Notes: generated by a model from the letters alone, not told the origin. Positions 9,294 through 18,053 are shown, counted from the first letter of the stretch. The stretch is 64,000 nt of DNA from CAZOZZ01 sp965262425 (GCA_965262425.1 OZ253536.1:1240001-1304000), one strand, 5' to 3'. A program made the numbers and translations.

Positions 9294-9560
9294 ATGAAGC
9301 GGAAACAATTCAGTGAAGAACAGATCATCGGGATCCTGAAAGAAGGTCAAGCCGGAGCGACGGGCAAAGAGGTGTGCCGGCGGCATGGGATCAGCGAGAA
9401 CACGTTCTACAAGTGGAAGTCCAAGTACGGTGGGCTGACCGTATCGGAAGCGAAGCGGCTGCGGGAGCTGGAAGCCGAGAATCGCAAGCTGAAGCAGTTG
9501 CTGGCCGAGTCCCATCTGGATAACGCTGCTCTGAAGGAGCTGTTGTCAAAAAACTGGTGA
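9294..9560 (+). CDS. IS3-family OrfA (HTH_Tnp_1)
   Basis: An 88-residue protein from ATG 9294 (SD GAGGGAGA upstream). It has the HTH block FSEEQIIGILKEGQAGATG and VCRRHGISENTFYKWKSKYGG, followed by a leucine-zipper-like tail RELEAENRKLKQLLAE. This is the DNA-binding subunit of the two-frame IS3 transposase. OrfB begins at GTG 9557, overlapping its stop by four bases, the usual geometry for coupling or -1 frameshifting. Confidence 0.92.
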   Translation: MKRKQFSEEQIIGILKEGQAGATGKEVCRRHGISENTFYKWKSKYGGLTVSEAKRLRELEAENRKLKQLLAESHLDNAALKELLSKNW

Positions 9561-10406
9561 GGCCCGCAGCAAAACGACAGGCTGTGCAGCACTTGGTCGA
9601 ACGGGACCTGCGCAGCCAGCGGCGGGCCGCAAGACTGGTCGGAATCCATAGATCGACGGTGCGGTACGGCTCGTGCAGGCCGGCGGACACGACCCTGAGA
9701 GAGCGTCTGAAGGAACTGGCCACGGAGTATCCCCGCTACGGCTACGAGACGCTTCACGGGATGCTGAAGCAGGAGGGTTTGTTGATCAATGAGAAGCGAA
9801 CCTACCGGATTTACCTGGAAGAGGGCTTGCAGGTGCGTCGGAAGAGACGCAAGCGGTTGTCCCGGCAGCAGCGCGTGCCGATGCCGATATTGACCCAAGC
9901 GAATCAACGATGGTCGATGGACTTCATGAGCGATCAACTGGCCAACGGCCGGCGGTTTCGAATCTTCAACCTGGTGGACGATTTCACCAGGGAGTGCCTG
10001 GGACAGATCGTAGATTTTTCGATCTCTGGCGAGCGGGTGGCTCGATACCTGGACGACTTATCGACTCTAAGAGAACTGCCCGACGCGATCGTTCTGGATA
10101 ACGGACCGGAAATGACGAGCAAGGCCTTGTGGTTCTGGTCACAGAAACGTGGCGTTACGCTGAGCTTCATTCGGCCCGGAAAACCGATGGAGAATTCCTT
10201 TGTGGAAAGCTTTAAACGGTCGATTCCGGGACCAATGTCTCAATGAACACTGGTTTGCCGACCTTGCGGACGCTCGGCGAATCATTGAAACCCGCAGGAC
10301 CCATTACAATGAAGAGAGGCCTCACAAATCCTTGGACGGTGTACCGCCAGCGGTGTTCGCCCGAGCGATGCAGTCGCTCAAACCTGGACATGCTGGCATT
10401 GAATAG
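9557..10406 (+). pseudogene. IS3-family OrfB transposase, frameshifted
   Basis: The rve integrase core is present: HTH_21 region (RYGYETLHGML), WSMDFMSD (first Asp), VLDNGPEMTSK (second Asp), then NSFVESF whose Glu lies 35 residues after the second Asp. An extra A in the AAA run at 10214-10216 shifts the frame, so the first part ends at 10246 with an unrelated tail. The true C-terminus (GRFRDQCLNEHWFADL to KSLDGVPP) continues in another frame to 10406. The insertion lies just after the catalytic Glu. Unless it is an assembly error, this copy cannot make a full transposase. Confidence 0.88.
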
Positions 10407-10493
10407 CGACGATGAAAACTCACCCTGCAGGTGGACCTAAGATCGGGGGGAGGTCACCCGAGATCGCTCTCGGGCTAAGTCCCTTATTATGAA

Positions 10494-10566
10494 TGAGCCG
10501 TACTGGGCTCGAACCAGTGACCCTCTGCTTAAAAGGCAGATGCTCTACCAACTGAGCTAACGGCCC
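10494..10566 (-). tRNA. tRNA-Lys (anticodon TTT)
   Basis: The reverse strand reads GGGCCGTTAGCTCAGTTGG at the 5' end, anticodon loop CTTTTAA with anticodon TTT, a GGTTCGAGCC T arm, and acceptor ACGGCTC with discriminator A. The 73-nt cloverleaf is complete, with no encoded CCA. The IS3 element ends 37 bp beyond its 3' end. Confidence 0.95.
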
Positions 10567-10636
10567 GCAATCGAAACCTCTCTATCGTAACGCAAGACGA
10601 CTTTGAGGGGGAGACGCGGATTTGGAGGGAATCGTC

Positions 10637-11044
10637 TCATCGATTCCACATTTTGGATTCAAGGAATTGCCGAGGGGTGACGATTGGTATGTCTTGAATA
10701 GACCCCAGACTCAAGAGGCCTTTGTCCCCCGTCACAATCGCATCAGCTTTGCCAGCGACGGCACATTCTAGAATGCGGTTGTCGTCCGGGTCGGTGGACG
10801 CCGTAATCGTTGTTCTTGGGGTCACCGTCTTCGCCACAGATATCACGGGATCCAATGCATGTGCCAGCTCCTTGCGGGACCAGCCGAACTTGTCCGTCAA
10901 GACACCCCTTAGTTCTCGGACGATTGGCGATGAAATGCAAATCCGAAAGGCATCTTCTTCGGACAACATCAGAACTTGGGCTGGAGCTCCCCCAAAGAGA
11001 AGCGCAGAAACGTACACGTTGGTGTCAACGACAACATCGATCAT
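10637..11044 (-). CDS. PIN-domain toxin (putative RNase)
   Basis: A 135-residue PIN-domain protein of the putative toxin-antitoxin PIN family (COG1569-like). The acidic residues expected to bind metal are visible: Asp in VVVDTNVYVSALL, Glu in IVRELRGVL, Asp in STDPDDNRILECA and Asp in AIVTGDKGLL. PIN toxins cleave RNA and are held inactive by their cognate antitoxin. The start ATG overlaps the stop of the upstream ribbon-helix-helix gene by four bases, a typical antitoxin-toxin arrangement with translational coupling. It lies downstream of tRNA-Lys on the same strand. The RNA target cannot be predicted. Confidence 0.88.
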   Translation of the reverse strand: MIDVVVDTNVYVSALLFGGAPAQVLMLSEEDAFRICISSPIVRELRGVLTDKFGWSRKELAHALDPVISVAKTVTPRTTITASTDPDDNRILECAVAGKADAIVTGDKGLLSLGSIQDIPIVTPRQFLESKMWNR

Positions 11045-11325
11045 TGACCGCCGCGGATCTCTTTTTTTCGCTTGGCAGCTCTCTGTTCCCTGCGATAGTC
11101 GCGGATGAGAGGGACGACATCTCCCTGTTCGAGACCTAAAGCTTCAGCCCTGCCTTGGCCGTAGAGCCGAATCCGTTCCCAGCGCCGTTCCTGTTGGTAC
11201 CTCCGTAACGCTTCGCGAATCAATTCGCTCATCGTCCGGTTTTCCTCATCAGCGAGTTGCTTGACCTCTCTGATCATGGTTGGCGTCATCGTGACTGAGA
11301 TGTTTTTGGTTGTTCTCATACGCAA
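11041..11325 (-). CDS. ribbon-helix-helix (CopG-type) antitoxin
   Basis: A 94-residue protein with an N-terminal MetJ/Arc-type ribbon-helix-helix: strand KNISVTMTP, then helices MIREVKQLADEENRT and MSELIREALRRYQQER. The basic C-terminal tail probably wraps the PIN toxin. It is the first gene of the pair and likely binds its own promoter; the A/T-rich stretch just upstream (ATATTATTTAATAATACTG, 11325-11344) contains the palindrome ATTATTTAATAAT, a plausible operator. An alternative start is the second Met (MRTTKN). Confidence 0.85.
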   Translation of the reverse strand: MRMRTTKNISVTMTPTMIREVKQLADEENRTMSELIREALRRYQQERRWERIRLYGQGRAEALGLEQGDVVPLIRDYRREQRAAKRKKEIRGGQ

Positions 11326-11345
11326 ATATTATTTAATAATACTGC
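11325..11345 (-). promoter_or_regulatory. putative operator/promoter of the toxin-antitoxin pair
   Basis: An AT-rich palindrome (ATTATTTAATAAT) lies immediately upstream of the antitoxin start, as expected for RHH autoregulation. Seen in sequence; binding is inferred. Confidence 0.4.
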
Positions 11346-11407
11346 GTGATCGTATGCCCTTCAATGCCGAACCATTCTGGTGAGCGAGTTGGGAGCAGTG
11401 CAGTGCC

Positions 11408-12694
11408 CTACGGCATCCGAATCGTTTCTTCCCGGTCCGGCCCGGTCGACACCATGCTGATGGGCCTTTCCAGGAAGTCGGAGAGGAACTTCAGGTAGTC
11501 CTGGGCCTCTGTGGGCAGGTCCGACCACTCCTTCATGCCTGCGATGGACTTGCTCCATCCGGGGCGGTTGTCGTAGATCGGTTCTACCTGGTCCAGGATG
11601 TCGGCGTCGGCAGGGAATTCGTCGATCGGGGAGCCCTTGTACTTGTAACCGGTGCAGAAGGGGATCTCGTCGAACGTGTCCAGAACGTCGATCTTCGTGA
11701 CGGCGACCGAGTCCATGTCGTTGATCATCGCCGAGTACCTGGCTGCGGGACCGTCGAACCATCCGCATCGCCGCGGGCGGCCAGTGGTTGAGCCGAATTC
11801 GTCGCCTTTGGCTCGCAGTTCTTCGCCGATCGATCCGATCTCCTCGGTCGGGAAGGGACCGCTTCCAACGCGGGTCGCGTAGGCCTTCATGATGCCCAGT
11901 ACCGAATGGATGTGTTTGGGGGCGATACCCAATCCGCTCGGGATACCGCAGGCGGTGGAACTCGAAGAAGTCACATAGGGAAACGTTCCGTGGTCCACGT
12001 CGAGCAGGGTGGCCTGCGCGCCTTCGAACAGGATGCGCTTTCCTTCCCGTATCCCCTTGTTTAGAAGTGACGTCGTGTCGACGAACAGTGGGCGCAGTTT
12101 TTCGGCGTACTCGGCGTAGGATTCGCAGATCGGTTCGGGGTCGATCTCCTGCGGGTAGTTCAGGGCTTTCAGCGTCCGATTCTTCAGATCCACCTGTACG
12201 CGGATCCGGTCGGCCATCGTGACGGGGTTGAGCAGGTCGCAGACGCGGAGGCCCCGCCGGGCCATCTTGTCCTCGTAAGCCGGACCGATACCTCTGGACG
12301 TCGTTCCGATGCGGCGTTCGCCCATCTGAAGTTCTATCGCAGCTTCCATAACGCGGTGGTATGGCAGGATCAGGTGACAGCGATTCGATACAAACATCCG
12401 GCCTTCGATTTCGATGCCTGCTTCGGCAAGAACTTCCAGTTCTTCGATCAAAGCCAGGGGATCTAACACCACGCCGCCGCCGATAACACACTGGACCTCT
12501 GGATGAAAGATGCCCGAGGGGATCAGGTGGAGGATGAATCGTTGTTTTCCGATTCGAATCGTGTGTCCGGCATTGTGGCCACCCTGATACCTGGCAACGA
12601 TGTCGAACTGGGTGGAGATGATGTCGACAATCTTACCCTTTCCTTCATCGCCCCACTGGGCGCCCACGACCGCGACATTCTTGTTGTTTTCCAC
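11408..12694 (-). CDS. purA: adenylosuccinate synthetase
   Basis: A 428-residue full-length PurA, which couples GTP hydrolysis to condensation of IMP and aspartate, the first committed step to AMP. Key motifs: QWGDEGKGKIVD with the catalytic Asp, GHNAGHT with the catalytic His, TSRGIGPAY, SSSTACGIP, and the GTP-binding TKIDVLD near the C-terminus. It is last in a same-strand run trxA, YkgJ-like, purA; the gap to the upstream gene is 55 bp. Nothing unusual in length or motifs. Confidence 0.97.
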   Translation of the reverse strand: MENNKNVAVVGAQWGDEGKGKIVDIISTQFDIVARYQGGHNAGHTIRIGKQRFILHLIPSGIFHPEVQCVIGGGVVLDPLALIEELEVLAEAGIEIEGRMFVSNRCHLILPYHRVMEAAIELQMGERRIGTTSRGIGPAYEDKMARRGLRVCDLLNPVTMADRIRVQVDLKNRTLKALNYPQEIDPEPICESYAEYAEKLRPLFVDTTSLLNKGIREGKRILFEGAQATLLDVDHGTFPYVTSSSSTACGIPSGLGIAPKHIHSVLGIMKAYATRVGSGPFPTEEIGSIGEELRAKGDEFGSTTGRPRRCGWFDGPAARYSAMINDMDSVAVTKIDVLDTFDEIPFCTGYKYKGSPIDEFPADADILDQVEPIYDNRPGWSKSIAGMKEWSDLPTEAQDYLKFLSDFLERPISMVSTGPDREETIRMP

Positions 12695-12749
12695 GTTCTT
12701 GTCCTGGCGGCGTCTCCGGGCAGGGGAAGCCCTGAACGAGACGTCCGAG

Positions 12750-13094
12750 TCAGTCGGATTCGAAATAGTAGCCGCAGGGCTCTTCGATTTCTTCGAGATC
12801 TCTTGGAACGAGTGGGAAGATCCGGCACTGGGCGAAATGATTGCCGTAGATCGAGCAGTTGTACTCGCCTTCGGATTCCTCGAGGAAAGGGCACTTCACG
12901 AGGATCTTGCAGCAGGCGCCACAACGGGTGCATTCACCCTTCCGTTGGGCGAGGAGTTGTTCGTTGTCCGCCGTGTAAATGTTCGAACGGAAGTAGCGCC
13001 GGATTTTGCCTCTCAGTTGCAAGGCTCTGAAGCGCAGCTGTTCGCCGGGAGACCTGCGCACTGGCGCATTGAGGACTGGTGATTCCACTTCCAA
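12750..13094 (-). CDS. YkgJ-like cysteine-cluster protein
   Basis: A 114-residue protein of the YkgJ/CxxCxxCC family (putative zinc- or iron-binding). The cluster CTRCGACCK lies near residue 55; further cysteines occur at KCPFLEE, YNCSIY, QCRIFP and PCGYY. The family is widespread and its function is unsettled. The open frame begins with TTG at 13094; a GTG two codons later is an alternative. It sits 19 bp downstream of trxA on the same strand, so co-transcription with a redox protein is likely. Confidence 0.8.
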   Translation of the reverse strand: MEVESPVLNAPVRRSPGEQLRFRALQLRGKIRRYFRSNIYTADNEQLLAQRKGECTRCGACCKILVKCPFLEESEGEYNCSIYGNHFAQCRIFPLVPRDLEEIEEPCGYYFESD

Positions 13095-13113
13095 TTTGTT
13101 GCCGTGATCTTGG

Positions 13114-13443
13114 TTAGGAAACGTGTTTCGTGATAGCGCCGACTATTGTGGCTTTTGGAACGGCGCCGACGAGCTGTTCTTTCACCTGGCCGTCCTTGAA
13201 CAGCAGCAGAGTCGGGATTCCCCGAATACTGAACTTGGCCGAGAGCGCGCTGTTGGCATCGACATCCAGCTTGCCTACCTTGAGCTTGCCCTGGTACTCG
13301 TCTGCAATCTCTTCGACCGTCGGGGCCAGAGCCCGACAGGGTCCGCACCAGGCGGCCCAAAAATCAATAAGTACAGGAATGTCCGATTTTTCGACTTCCG
13401 TTTCGAAATTCGATTCTGTGATCTCTATCGTATTCGCTCCCAT
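13114..13443 (-). CDS. trxA: thioredoxin
   Basis: A 109-residue classical thioredoxin with the active site WCGPC at residues 32-36, the buried Asp in VLIDFWA and the cis-Pro loop RGIPTLLLF. It reduces protein disulphides in the cytoplasm. The start ATG is preceded by GGAGGAACC. It is the first gene of the run trxA, YkgJ-like, purA. Confidence 0.97.
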   Translation of the reverse strand: MGANTIEITESNFETEVEKSDIPVLIDFWAAWCGPCRALAPTVEEIADEYQGKLKVGKLDVDANSALSAKFSIRGIPTLLLFKDGQVKEQLVGAVPKATIVGAITKHVS

Positions 13444-13630
13444 TCGGTTCCTCCGAGATGATTATTGCATGAAATGTAGAACTTAGCGGACCCCTGTGGA
13501 AAAGTCAATCCACGTCATTACCGGAATATTACCAGTTTTGAGGGTCGGCCCGGGTCCGATCGATCATGATGGTCGATCCGGCACCATTTCAGAGTTGGGA
13601 AAAAAGAGGGATATATCGATGACGGGCGGT

Positions 13631-13846
13631 TCAGGCTGAGATGTCGATGCGAAGGCCGTGGTCTTCGTCTTCGATGCGCCCGTCTGGCGTATAGAGCAGG
13701 TCCGCGACAGCCTCAAGTTCCTTTTTCGGGGACTTTTTCCTGGGATTTTGCTCTTTCCGCCGCCCGGAATTGGAAGTGGGTTGAATGCGCTGCAGGTTGG
13801 CTGCGTTGCTGACGATTCGGCTGATGGTTCCGGTTTCCATGACCAT
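13631..13846 (-). CDS. small hypothetical protein
   Basis: A 71-residue open frame with a good ribosome-binding site (AAGGAAGAG upstream of ATG). It is rich in Lys/Arg in the middle (RRKEQNPRKKSPKKE) and acidic near the end (DGRIEDEDHG). No family recognised. It stands alone between trxA and a MITE. It may be a real small protein, but composition alone does not prove coding. Confidence 0.45.
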   Translation of the reverse strand: MVMETGTISRIVSNAANLQRIQPTSNSGRRKEQNPRKKSPKKELEAVADLLYTPDGRIEDEDHGLRIDISA

Positions 13847-13936
13847 TCTCTTCCTTGCTATCCATTGTATCGACGTCGACTCAGTAGAACTTTAGGGTAT
13901 ATTCCCGAGAGACCGCTTCCATCCCGTGCGGAACTA

Positions 13937-14094
13937 GGAGCCTGCGCGGCAGAAGAGCTACTGCGAAAGCGGTATAATCGGTCCATATTTTCCCGATTTT
14001 TCGTTACATAGAACCACTATTCGCCTCAAAATCGATAAAATCTGGCCTCGATTCTCCACTTTCTCGCTACGATTCCTTCTGCCGCGCAGGCTCC
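13937..14094 (+). repeat. MITE family T1 (158 bp), copy A
   Basis: Inverted ends GGAGCCTGCGCGGCAGAAG are flanked by TA (13935-13936 and 14095-14096) inside a CTAG target. It has no coding capacity. Related copies lie at 25845, 34664 and 45350, with a half copy at 38442. TA duplication suggests mobilisation by an IS630/mariner-type transposase not present in the window, since its ends differ from the resident IS630. Confidence 0.9.
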
Positions 14095-14146
14095 TAGGCC
14101 AGAGTGATGCGGGTGGTCGGAAGGCTTTGCAAACACAGGAGTTCGG

Positions 14147-15427
14147 GTGGGGTTCGACAATCATCGAAACTGGCGAGACGAACCTGTCGTCATCAGTGGG
14201 CTAGGTTGCCTGACGCCCCTTGGCAACACCCGCGAAGCTCTGTGGGACGGTTTCCGCCGCGGTTTGAGTGGAGTGGATCGGATTCAGGCTTTCGACCCGT
14301 CCCCGTTCCCGGTCCAGATCGCTGGTGAAGTACGCGAGCTCGATCCGTTCGAAAGCCTGCCCCGAAAAGAACGTCAGCATGTCTCCCGTGCCGCGGCCCT
14401 GGCGATCTGCGCCGCGCGGAGGGCTCTCGAAGACGCGAAGATCACGCCGTCGGACGAGAGTCTCGAGACCCGCCGGCGGATTGGAGTCGTGATCGGGAGC
14501 GGGGGAGGGGGCCTCGAGTTTACCGAAAGACAGTACGCACACTATTTCAGGGGGGAACCCAAAAAAGCGAGCGTCTATACGATCCCGACATCGACGATCG
14601 GCACTCTGAGCAGTGAAATTTCCATGGCGTTCGATCTCCGTGGGCCCAGCCATGTCGTGTCGACCGGGTGTACCAGTTCCACCGATGCCATCTCTTATGC
14701 CTGTCAGTCGATCCTTTCAGGTCAGGCCGACATGATCGTAACCGGTGGTGCGGACGCGCCGCTGGCGCCGGGCATCCTGGCGGGGTTTTGCCTGATGCGC
14801 ATCCTGACCGAGTCCTGGAACACCCAGCCGCAGGGCGGCTCCCGACCATTCTCAAGTGATCGAAACGGTTTCGTTCTGGGTGAGGGTGCCTGGATTTATG
14901 TGATCGAGACCGAAGCCGCGGCCCGGGCGCGGGGCGCGCCGATTTACGCCGAGATCGCCGGGCATGGATCGACCTGCGATGCGCATCACCGTGTGCGGCT
15001 GAATGAGTCGGGTGTCGAGCCTGCACGCGCCATGTCGCTGGCCATCGAAGATGCCAGCATTCGGCCATCCCAGCTGGGTTACGTCAATCTCCACGGTACG
15101 TCTACGGTTTTGAACGACAGGATTGAAACCCGGGCGCTCAAGATCAGCCTGGGCTCGGATGCCCCCCGCATCCCGATGAGCGCTTCCAAATCCATGTTCG
15201 GGCATCCCCAGGGCGCCAGTGGCGCTGCCGGGATCAGCGCGGTTCTGTTTGCGATGCGTGAATCCCTGATCCCGCCGACGTTGAACCTGGACGAACCGGA
15301 CAAGGAGTGCGACCTGGATTACACCCCCCTGACGGCGCGACCCGCTCGGGTGGACTACGCTCTCGCCAACTGCATTGGCTTTGGGTCCAAGAACTCCGCG
15401 CTCGTGTTGAAGAACATCGATGTATGA
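14147..15427 (+). CDS. beta-ketoacyl synthase (FabF-like)
   Basis: A 426-residue condensing enzyme of the KAS II/FabF fold. The active-site Cys is in VVSTGCTSSTDAISYA; the two His are in NLHGTST and MFGHPQGASGAAG; the late GFGSKN motif is present. It would perform decarboxylative Claisen condensation of an acyl thioester with malonyl-ACP. GTG start at 14147, preceded by CAGGAG. The next gene overlaps by eight bases and a third by four, so the three form an operon. The partners (methyltransferase, FAD oxidoreductase) suggest a specialised lipid or polyketide product rather than housekeeping fatty-acid synthesis. No ACP or chain-length factor is nearby. Confidence 0.88.
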   Translation: MGFDNHRNWRDEPVVISGLGCLTPLGNTREALWDGFRRGLSGVDRIQAFDPSPFPVQIAGEVRELDPFESLPRKERQHVSRAAALAICAARRALEDAKITPSDESLETRRRIGVVIGSGGGGLEFTERQYAHYFRGEPKKASVYTIPTSTIGTLSSEISMAFDLRGPSHVVSTGCTSSTDAISYACQSILSGQADMIVTGGADAPLAPGILAGFCLMRILTESWNTQPQGGSRPFSSDRNGFVLGEGAWIYVIETEAAARARGAPIYAEIAGHGSTCDAHHRVRLNESGVEPARAMSLAIEDASIRPSQLGYVNLHGTSTVLNDRIETRALKISLGSDAPRIPMSASKSMFGHPQGASGAAGISAVLFAMRESLIPPTLNLDEPDKECDLDYTPLTARPARVDYALANCIGFGSKNSALVLKNIDV

Positions 15428-16067
15428 CCTGTCCAGGCGTGTCCATGACGAGGAGTGGATGGACGATCTGACGCGGCCCGATGCCGAATTTCGTCAGGCG
15501 TACAGGGAACTGGGAATGATCAATCGCTACCTGGGTGGGATACGTGCGATCAAACGTTTCCTGCCGCGCATTCGAGGTGGCACGTTGCTGGATGTGGCTG
15601 CCGGTGCGTCGGACGTCGGGGATGTGCTGGTGCGAGATGGAGGCTGGAAGGTTGTCGGTGTGGATTTGAATTCCGGGGGCCTGGGAATGGCGACCCGGAG
15701 TCTGGTGGTCGCAGGCGACGCATTCTCACTACCGTTTCCAGACAATTCGTTCGACGTCGTAACCGCCTCGCTCTTCTTTCATCACCTCTCGGATGATGAT
15801 TGTGTCCGGGTGTTTCGAAGCATGTACCGGGTCGCACGACAACGAGTGATCGTAAACGACCTCCACCGGACCCAGGTGGCCTGGATGTCCATTGTCCTGC
15901 TCACCCGATTGTTCTCCCGCAGTCCGATGGTTCAGAACGACGGGCCCTTGTCGGTCCGGAGGGCGTTCAGGCCGACGGATCTCGCCGCCATCGCACGCCG
16001 GGCCGGAGTCGATGCGCGCATCCACCGCAGCTTTCCTTATCGGCTCGTCATGGTGGCCGACAAATGA
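15420..16067 (+). CDS. class I SAM-dependent methyltransferase
   Basis: A 215-residue methyltransferase. Motif I is LLDVAAGASDVGD, the acidic end of strand 2 is VVGVDLN, motif II VVAGDAFSLPFPDNSFDVVTA resembles UbiE/Methyltransf_11 proteins, and FFHHL follows. It overlaps the ketosynthase by eight bases and the FAD oxidoreductase by four. In similar operons the enzyme methylates a polyketide or alkyl-phenol intermediate; here substrate is inference. Confidence 0.88.
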   Translation: MYDLSRRVHDEEWMDDLTRPDAEFRQAYRELGMINRYLGGIRAIKRFLPRIRGGTLLDVAAGASDVGDVLVRDGGWKVVGVDLNSGGLGMATRSLVVAGDAFSLPFPDNSFDVVTASLFFHHLSDDDCVRVFRSMYRVARQRVIVNDLHRTQVAWMSIVLLTRLFSRSPMVQNDGPLSVRRAFRPTDLAAIARRAGVDARIHRSFPYRLVMVADK

Positions 16068-17065
16068 CGCGGTACGACGTGGTTGTTATCGGCGGCAGCC
16101 TGGCCGGTGCATCGTGTGCTCTCGGCCTGAAGCGGGCCGGTGTGGACGTCGTCACGTTCGATCGGGATCGTTTTCCAAGAAAGAAAGTGTGTGGGGAATT
16201 CCTCTCACCGGGCGCCCTCGACTGCTTGAGAGAGTTGGATGTTCTCGAAGACGTGTTACAGGCTGGGGCCGTCCCGATAGATCGCGGCCGGATTCGTTCA
16301 GACGGTGGGGATCTCGACATCCCGTTTCCCCGTCCTGGCATGGGTTTTTCGCGGAGCAAACTGGACTCGATCCTGGCCCGGAAGGCCGGAGTGCGCCATG
16401 GCTGTCAGGTTTTGAAGGTCGTCCCCGATCGGGACGGGTTCGTCGTTCAGGTTCATTCGGCCGATGGTGCGACCGAAGATGTGGTGTGTGATGTTGTCAT
16501 CGACGCCGCGGGAAAACTCAGCCGTTTCACCCAGAGACAGAACACGGGCCAATTCGGGGTCCAGTATCACGAAGAAAGGGATAACGGTTCCGTCCTCGAT
16601 TTCGAATTTTTTGAGGGAGGGTACGGGGGGTCCGTTTCGGTGGAGTCGGGTCGGACAAACTCGTGCTTTCTCGTCGATCGAGCGCACCTGGATCCTTTCC
16701 TCGAAAAGGACGGATGCATCGTCACCGGTCCGGTCGCATACCGACGAGTCGGTGGAGAGTACCTTGCGATCGGTGACGCGGCCGGCATGATCGATCCCTT
16801 CTGCGGGGAGGGAATGCGTCACGCGATGGACTCGGGGATCCTGGCCGCGAGGGTCGTTTCTTCAGGCCACCGCAACGGTATGTGCTACGAGGACCTGCGT
16901 CGCGCATACGAGTCCGCCTGGCGTTCCGGCTGGGCCCGCAAGCGGACTGTGGCTTCGGGCTTCCGATCGATTCTGGACAGGCCGTGGTTGGGGAGGAAGG
17001 TATTTGCCTTGGGTGGGCGGTTTCCGCGGTTGGCGTCGGTTGTGGTGCGAGAGTTCTGGCGGTAA
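16064..17065 (+). CDS. FAD-dependent oxidoreductase (geranylgeranyl-reductase/monooxygenase type)
   Basis: A 333-residue flavoprotein starting at ATG 16064, which overlaps the methyltransferase stop (ATGA). The N-terminal dinucleotide-binding motif is VVVIGGSLAGASCA; CGEFLSPGALD and YLAIGDAAGMIDPFCGEGM (the second FAD contact) are typical of the geranylgeranyl reductase/halogenase-like group. It would oxidise or reduce the product of the upstream ketosynthase and methyltransferase. An upstream extension of the frame is open but overlaps the methyltransferase and lacks family similarity. It is the last gene of the operon; a REP hairpin begins 12 bp after the stop. Confidence 0.88.
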   Translation: MTRYDVVVIGGSLAGASCALGLKRAGVDVVTFDRDRFPRKKVCGEFLSPGALDCLRELDVLEDVLQAGAVPIDRGRIRSDGGDLDIPFPRPGMGFSRSKLDSILARKAGVRHGCQVLKVVPDRDGFVVQVHSADGATEDVVCDVVIDAAGKLSRFTQRQNTGQFGVQYHEERDNGSVLDFEFFEGGYGGSVSVESGRTNSCFLVDRAHLDPFLEKDGCIVTGPVAYRRVGGEYLAIGDAAGMIDPFCGEGMRHAMDSGILAARVVSSGHRNGMCYEDLRRAYESAWRSGWARKRTVASGFRSILDRPWLGRKVFALGGRFPRLASVVVREFWR

Positions 17066-17077
17066 GGGCGGGGGTGT

Positions 17078-17107
17078 GTGTCGGGGCGGCCGTCCCTGGC
17101 CGCCCGC
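17078..17107 (+). repeat. REP-like hairpin 1
   Basis: GTGTCGGGG head followed by a GC-rich palindrome (GGCGGCC, short loop, GGCCGCC). First of four near the RAYT gene. Confidence 0.8.
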
Positions 17108-17246
17108 CGGAAAAGTCAAAGTTCCGGTCAAGCCCTCCGAAACACGCCATGCCAGGGACATGTGGGATTTCACGTTCAGACGACGCGGGATGATCGAACG
17201 AAGGATTGCGTGTTCAGGCTGGGAGGAAGGGGAAGAGTGCGGCATT

Positions 17247-17279
17247 CCCGCGGGTGGCCAGAGACGGCCACCCCGACAC
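17247..17279 (-). repeat. REP-like hairpin 2
   Basis: Same sequence class as REP 1 in inverted orientation, with head GTGTCGGGG on the minus strand. It pairs tail-to-tail with REP 1, BIME-like. Confidence 0.8.
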
Positions 17280-17300
17280 GCTGTCCTGTCAGAATTGAGA

Positions 17301-17333
17301 GTGTCGGGGCGGCCGTCTCTGGCCGCCCGCGGG
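17301..17333 (+). repeat. REP-like hairpin 3
   Basis: GTGTCGGGGCGGCC head and palindrome, direct orientation, 55 bp upstream of the RAYT start. Confidence 0.85.
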
Positions 17334-17387
17334 CCATGCATGTTATTCTAAGCAGGCCCGTCCTTCCCGGCCCTATTCCAGGGACAC

Positions 17388-18041
17388 ATGCCAAATTTTC
17401 ACCTTCTGCCTACACGCTTCAATAGTTTGCGTTTGCTCGACCTCGACGCTCCAGACGTCATCAAATCGTATTTTGTGACGATGGAGACCTACAAATTTGC
17501 GCCGTTTTTCGGTGACATCCGCCTGGCCAAACAGGTCGTCGCTGCGCTTTTCGCGGAGAGTGATCGACGTGAGATCGAACTCTACTCTTACGTCGTCATG
17601 ACGGACCACATCCATTTTCTGGCCGGAGCGGGGCTCAAGGATCTGGAACGGTTCGTGGGTTTGTTCAAGAGTTACTCGACACGACTGCTATGGAAACGGA
17701 GTAGAGAGATCGCCGGAGGAGACGAAATAGCACGCCCTCTCGTCACTCGGCCACGTGTCGGTAACATGGCGCTTCGGAAAGATGTGATGGAGCGACCATA
17801 TGTCGTGCTGCCGGAACACATCTATCTGGATAGATTCGAATGCCCGAACCGATTGGACTTCGCAAACAAATATCTGTGGAACAGGTCGTTTTTCGATCAC
17901 ATCTGTCGGAATACTGAAGATTTCTTTAACGTCGTGACGTACATTCTGGAAAATCCGGTCAAGCGAGGGTATGTTTCGAGGCCGGAGTTCTATCCGTTTT
18001 CGGGTAGTTTTCTTATGAGGGGGCCGGAGCGGGGTGAATGA
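17388..18041 (+). CDS. REP-associated tyrosine transposase (RAYT)
   Basis: A 217-residue Y1/HUH transposase of the TnpA_REP (IS200-like) group. The HUH motif is DHIHFL in SYVVMTDHIHFLAG; the catalytic Tyr is probably that of LFKSYSTRLLW, about 35 residues later. Such proteins cut single-stranded REP hairpins and are domesticated in many bacteria. The gene is framed by inverted REPs at 17301-17333 and 18054-18086, with two more just upstream, the expected genetic setting. No strong ribosome-binding site is visible before ATG 17388. Two further REPs lie at 48757 and 48839. Assignment rests on HUH, Tyr and REP context together. Confidence 0.85.
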   Translation: MPNFHLLPTRFNSLRLLDLDAPDVIKSYFVTMETYKFAPFFGDIRLAKQVVAALFAESDRREIELYSYVVMTDHIHFLAGAGLKDLERFVGLFKSYSTRLLWKRSREIAGGDEIARPLVTRPRVGNMALRKDVMERPYVVLPEHIYLDRFECPNRLDFANKYLWNRSFFDHICRNTEDFFNVVTYILENPVKRGYVSRPEFYPFSGSFLMRGPERGE

Positions 18042-18053
18042 AACCATGCACCT

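Larger units (their letters stand above)
9223..10456 (+). mobile_element. IS3-family insertion sequence
   Basis: The left end TGACCTCCCCCC and the reverse-complemented right end match, and the inner part GCAGGGTGAGTTTTC is also shared. The element has the two-ORF organisation of IS3. I see no clear short target duplication. Confidence 0.9.

Noticed and set aside
10157..10246. Loss of the IS3 catalytic Glu (RDQCLN instead of RDECLN)
   Set aside because: The DDE Glu is the earlier one in FVESF, 35 residues after the second Asp, and is intact; the frameshift is the real defect.
16882..17425. Several overlapping ORFs after the FAD oxidoreductase
   Set aside because: They are composed of REP palindromes translated in different frames.
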